DNA of 16,198 nucleotides from JAQVUB01 sp033809415 (GTDB lineage: Bacteria > Verrucomicrobiota > Lentisphaeria > Oligosphaerales > Oligosphaeraceae), in contig JAPXLT010000087.1 of NCBI GenBank assembly GCA_033809415.1, positions 1 to 16,198 of the forward strand. The letters run 5' to 3'. The notes below the pieces were generated by a model. It was not told where the DNA came from. It saw only the letters and a program-made list of their open reading frames with translations, and searched no databases. The position numbers and the translations under genes are program-made. The first letter of the stretch is position 1, and every line of letters begins with the position of its first letter. This document shows, piece by piece, positions 13,802-16,198 of the stretch.

Positions 13802-14578
13802 CTATCCAAAGTGGCAAGGTTGGCTTTTCTTTTCCCCGAGGTTTCCGTTGTGCAGGTGTAGTCCGCCGTCGACATAGAGGATTTGGCCGGTAATAGTTTG
13901 ACTTTCTGCCAGAAAACGGCAGGCGCGGGCTACTTCTGCCGGGGGGCTGCACTGGCGCATCGGAACATATTGCAAGATGCGTTCCATGCTGGTGTCCGGA
14001 GGTAATTCCGGCGGTGGGAGGACGATGCCTGGGGCGACCGCATTGACCCGGATTTGCGGCGCCCATTCCAGGGCGCAGGCCTCTGTCGCGTCCCGTAGGC
14101 TTTTCTTAGCCAAGGCATAGGCGCCTGCTGCGGGATCGACTGAGGCAACGCGCTGATCTAGCAGATTGACAATGCTGCCCTGCCCGAAGACTTTCCGGAA
14201 TTCCTGCATCAGTTGAAAAGGAACCATGAAATTGATGGCGTAAGCGTCCTCGAGGAGTTCTTGGGTCAGGTCTGCCATGCACTGTCGCCGATAAACGGAA
14301 GCGTTGTTGACTAGGCAATCGAGCCTGCCATATCGCTTTAGAACCACGCCCATCAGCGATTGAACCGCACCGGTTTCCAGCAAGTCTTGGCGTACCATAA
14401 GGTGCCCCTCTTCTTCCCCGCCAATCTCCGAAAACAGCGCTTCGGCTTCCTGGCGTGAATTCCTGAAGTGTATTACCACCTGCCAGCCTATGCCTGCAAA
14501 TTCACGGACTATGGCCGCTCCGATCCGGCAGGCGCCGCCAGTCACTAGCGCTACTCGATGATTCTGTTTCTCTGACAT
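13802..14578 (-). CDS. folM: SDR-family pteridine reductase-like protein
   Basis: 258 aa short-chain dehydrogenase with a Rossmann fold. The cofactor loop is TGGACRIG (residues 13-20), with Arg at R18, the TGxxxRxG form typical of pteridine reductases (PTR1, FolM). NNAS is at 91-94. The catalytic set is D141, Y154 and K158: Asp replaces the usual Ser exactly 13 residues before the Tyr, as in Leishmania PTR1. NAVAPGIVLPP and the tail DGGLHLHNGN complete the family pattern. The expected reaction is NADPH-dependent reduction of dihydropterins or dihydrofolate. The ATG at 14578 has GGGAG 6 bases upstream; the ATG at 14596 shares a base with the xerD stop (TGATG) and would add six residues. The two genes are co-transcribed. 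The exact substrate is inferred. Confidence 0.82.
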   Translation of the reverse strand: MSEKQNHRVALVTGGACRIGAAIVREFAGIGWQVVIHFRNSRQEAEALFSEIGGEEEGHLMVRQDLLETGAVQSLMGVVLKRYGRLDCLVNNASVYRRQCMADLTQELLEDAYAINFMVPFQLMQEFRKVFGQGSIVNLLDQRVASVDPAAGAYALAKKSLRDATEACALEWAPQIRVNAVAPGIVLPPPELPPDTSMERILQYVPMRQCSPPAEVARACRFLAESQTITGQILYVDGGLHLHNGNLGEKKSQPCHFG

Positions 14579-14595
14579 TTCTGTCTCCCGTTCCA

Positions 14596-15483
14596 TCAGG
14601 CTCTCGGATGGAATTTCTGATGGGTTCTGGTCAGTCGATCCGTATCAGCATGCGTGTAGATTTGGGTAGTGGCAATATCGGCATGTCCCAGCATTTCTTG
14701 GATTACTCGCAAATCCGCCCCGTTGGCCAGCAGATGCGTGGCGAACGAATGACGCAAAATATGCGGATAGAGATTTTTGCTGATGCCTGCACGGAGAGCC
14801 GCTTCCTTGACCAGCGCCCAAACCCGCGCCCGTGTCAAAGCACGACCGCTTTTTGACACGAACAGCGTCACTGCTCGGCTGTCGGGATCCAGCTGCGGGC
14901 GGGATTCCTCGAGATAACGCTTCAGGCTGCGTGCTGCACTTTTGCCGAAGGGCACCATGCGTTCACGGCTCCCCTTGCCGAGTACTCGCAATACTCCCTG
15001 TTGAAAATCGACACCGTCCAGCCTCAACCCCGTTAACTCCGATACCCGCAAGCCCGATGCATAAAGAATCTCGAACAATGCTCGATTGCGCAATTCCAGC
15101 GGAGAGCGCCCTTTGAAGGCATTCAGCAAGGCTTCCACCTCGGACAAAGACAGGAATTCCGGTATCAGCTTCCAGAAGCGGGGGCTGTCCATGACTTCCG
15201 TGATATCGCCTGCTATTGCCTTCTCGCGGGCCAACCAGCGAAAAAAGACCCGGATGGATACCAGCCGGCGACCCAGCGTGGTAGTGGCGCAACCATTCCC
15301 CTTTTCCTGTTCGAGGAAATCCAGAATATGATCCCGCTTTACTGAAGCGAGCTGGTCGATCCCAACCCCTTCCAGGAATTCCAGAAAAAAATGCAAATCG
15401 CTGGAATAAGCCGCCACTGTATTAGGAGACAGGCCGCGTTCGAGAATCAAGTCTTCAGAAAATGTCTGCAGCAGATCACGCAT
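14596..15483 (-). CDS. xerD: Tyrosine site-specific recombinase XerD/XerC
   Basis: 295 aa, full-length chromosome-dimer-resolution recombinase (XerD is 298 aa in E. coli). The N-terminal SAM-like domain spans about 1-85 (NTVAAYSSDLHFFLEFL). The catalytic domain has R146 (ASGLRVSEL), K170 (GKGSRERMVP), H241 and R244 (HILRHSFATHLL), H267 (LGHADI) and the nucleophile Y276 (TQIYTH), all present. It would cut and join at dif sites with a partner Xer protein. XerD is preferred over XerC from the ASGLRVSELTGL segment, but the two are hard to tell apart alone. Its leader is the repeat copy F, and no ribosome site is visible. It sits in a housekeeping context without phage or integron genes, so it is not an element integrase. 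Confidence 0.88.
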   Translation of the reverse strand: MRDLLQTFSEDLILERGLSPNTVAAYSSDLHFFLEFLEGVGIDQLASVKRDHILDFLEQEKGNGCATTTLGRRLVSIRVFFRWLAREKAIAGDITEVMDSPRFWKLIPEFLSLSEVEALLNAFKGRSPLELRNRALFEILYASGLRVSELTGLRLDGVDFQQGVLRVLGKGSRERMVPFGKSAARSLKRYLEESRPQLDPDSRAVTLFVSKSGRALTRARVWALVKEAALRAGISKNLYPHILRHSFATHLLANGADLRVIQEMLGHADIATTQIYTHADTDRLTRTHQKFHPRA

Positions 15484-15486
15484 CCA

Positions 15487-15526
15487 AAATTTTTGTGCCT
15501 TTTCGTGTTTTTTCGTTGTTAAAAAA
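15487..15526 (-). repeat. Dispersed intergenic repeat, copy F, filling the whole gene gap
   Basis: On the minus strand it reads TTTTTTAACAACG, then AAAAAACACG and AAAAGGCAC units, then AAAAATTTT. Its TTAAC end contains the TAA stop of the HAD gene (15519-15521), and its other end is 3 bases from the xerD ATG. The 35-base gap between the two genes is therefore almost entirely repeat. Confidence 0.8.
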
Positions 15527-16172
15527 TATATTTATCCGGGTCGAAGTCTGCCAAGTCAGTTAATACCAAGTCTGCGCCGCGGGTTTCTTGCGGGATAGCA
15601 TCTGGGCGTTGCAGCAGGACGCATCGCATGCCGGCGGCTTTGGCGGCCATGACTCCAGCATGTTTGTCTTCAAAAACCAGGCAGTTTTCCGGGTTGGTCT
15701 GCAAGAGTTCGGCGCCTTTCAGAAATCCTTCCGGGTCTGGTTTTCCGGCTTTGACATCTTCGCAGCAGACAAAAAAGCGGATATATTCCTCGACACCCAG
15801 CCAGCGTATGGCCCGTTGCACCTGCTGACGCGTCGAACCTGATACAATGGTCACCGGATACTGCTGCTGCGCCAAACGAAGCAACAATCCCTTGGAACCG
15901 GGTATGCTTAAATCCATGCCGGCAGACAAATCCCGGAATACCGGAGCCATCCAGCTCTCCATCTCCTGACGGCAGCTGTAACAGCCCGGCCAGCGGGACT
16001 TGATCTCCAGAAAAAGCTCCTCCCAGCTTCTGCCGAAGTCCAAATACCGGATTTCCGGAAAAGTGACTTGCGCACCGGCGGCTTCCAGCGCAAGGAATAT
16101 GCAGCGTGCCCAGATTCCCTCGGAATCAATCAGGGTTCCATCAAGATCAAAAATATAAGCAGTTATTGGCAT
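15519..16172 (-). CDS. HAD-superfamily hydrolase, phosphatase/beta-phosphoglucomutase-like
   Basis: 217 aa, complete. Motif I is FDLDGTLIDSE (nucleophile D9, acid D11), motif II is VSGST (S111), motif III has K144 in KAGKPDPEGF, and motif IV is LVFEDKHAG (E168, D169). A helical cap lies between residues about 16 and 90, as in subfamily I enzymes that act on small phosphorylated sugars (beta-phosphoglucomutase, phosphoglycolate and 2-deoxyglucose-6-phosphate phosphatases). The substrate cannot be read from sequence. Lys follows the FED motif where Ser is usual. No ribosome site is visible before the ATG; the bases upstream (16176-16198) are GC-rich and contain GTGCGGG twice. The stop codon lies in repeat copy F. 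Confidence 0.85.
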   Translation of the reverse strand: MPITAYIFDLDGTLIDSEGIWARCIFLALEAAGAQVTFPEIRYLDFGRSWEELFLEIKSRWPGCYSCRQEMESWMAPVFRDLSAGMDLSIPGSKGLLLRLAQQQYPVTIVSGSTRQQVQRAIRWLGVEEYIRFFVCCEDVKAGKPDPEGFLKGAELLQTNPENCLVFEDKHAGVMAAKAAGMRCVLLQRPDAIPQETRGADLVLTDLADFDPDKYIF

Positions 16173-16198
16173 GATAGTAAGGGTGCGGGGTGCGGGGG

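Noticed and set aside
13561..13875. Minus-strand 104-codon frame across the repeat-rich spacer
   Set aside because: It runs through both the twin 22-mer repeat and the extension of copy E and overlaps the folM 3' end. Frames over intergenic repeats of this type are usually spurious.
14596..15483. XerD as a phage or integron integrase
   Set aside because: Its length and motif order match chromosomal Xer proteins, and it has housekeeping neighbours with no attachment-site tRNA or phage genes.

Overview
The window looks like a chromosomal segment from a PVC-group bacterium, most likely of the Lentisphaerota or a close relative. This is an inference from three things: a prepilin-like protein with the [20 protein letters not shown] N-terminus and a C-terminal H-x9-DG motif, a secreted DUF4091-type glycosidase-like protein beside it, and intergenic repeats of a style I associate with this group. 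All bases are covered by ordinary bacterial genes and short spacers. I see no rRNA, tRNA, CRISPR array, transposase or phage gene.

Layout. (1) 1-4560, plus strand, an accessory secreted cassette: an 828-aa exported CBM9-like/DUF4091 protein, a prepilin-like protein whose ribosome site and N-terminus are perfectly duplicated over 69 bp, a terminator, and an unrecognised 244-aa protein. (2) 4562-6812: an exported 719-aa protein of unknown function read leftwards and bracketed by perfect 31-bp inverted repeats. (3) 6867-10174, minus strand: ispD (isoprenoid precursor synthesis), and a serS-ykgJ pair that overlaps by 20 bp. (4) 10380-13520, plus strand: argB, argF, a strong terminator, then pyrB. 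ArgB and ArgF belong to arginine synthesis; ArgF and PyrB both consume carbamoyl phosphate. (5) 13521-13801: a repeat-rich spacer with no gene. (6) 13802-16172, minus strand: a HAD phosphatase, then xerD and a pteridine-reductase-like folM in a one-base stop/start overlap.

The most striking non-coding pattern is a short dispersed repeat made of 10-nt units (CACGAAAAGA-like) with a TTAAC(A/C)ACG end. It occurs six times clearly and once in decayed form between 4562 and 15526. Every copy lies in a spacer between separate transcription units, and none lies inside the coupled pairs serS-ykgJ or xerD-folM. Two copies flank one gene as inverted repeats, one is a self-complementary palindrome, and one fills an entire intergenic gap, supplying the stop codon of the upstream gene and the leader of the next. 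A second repeat type (two 22-mers around a 12-bp hairpin) sits just after folM. Several housekeeping enzymes carry family-atypical residues (PyrB SSRTF instead of STRTR, SerRS motif 3), noted below.
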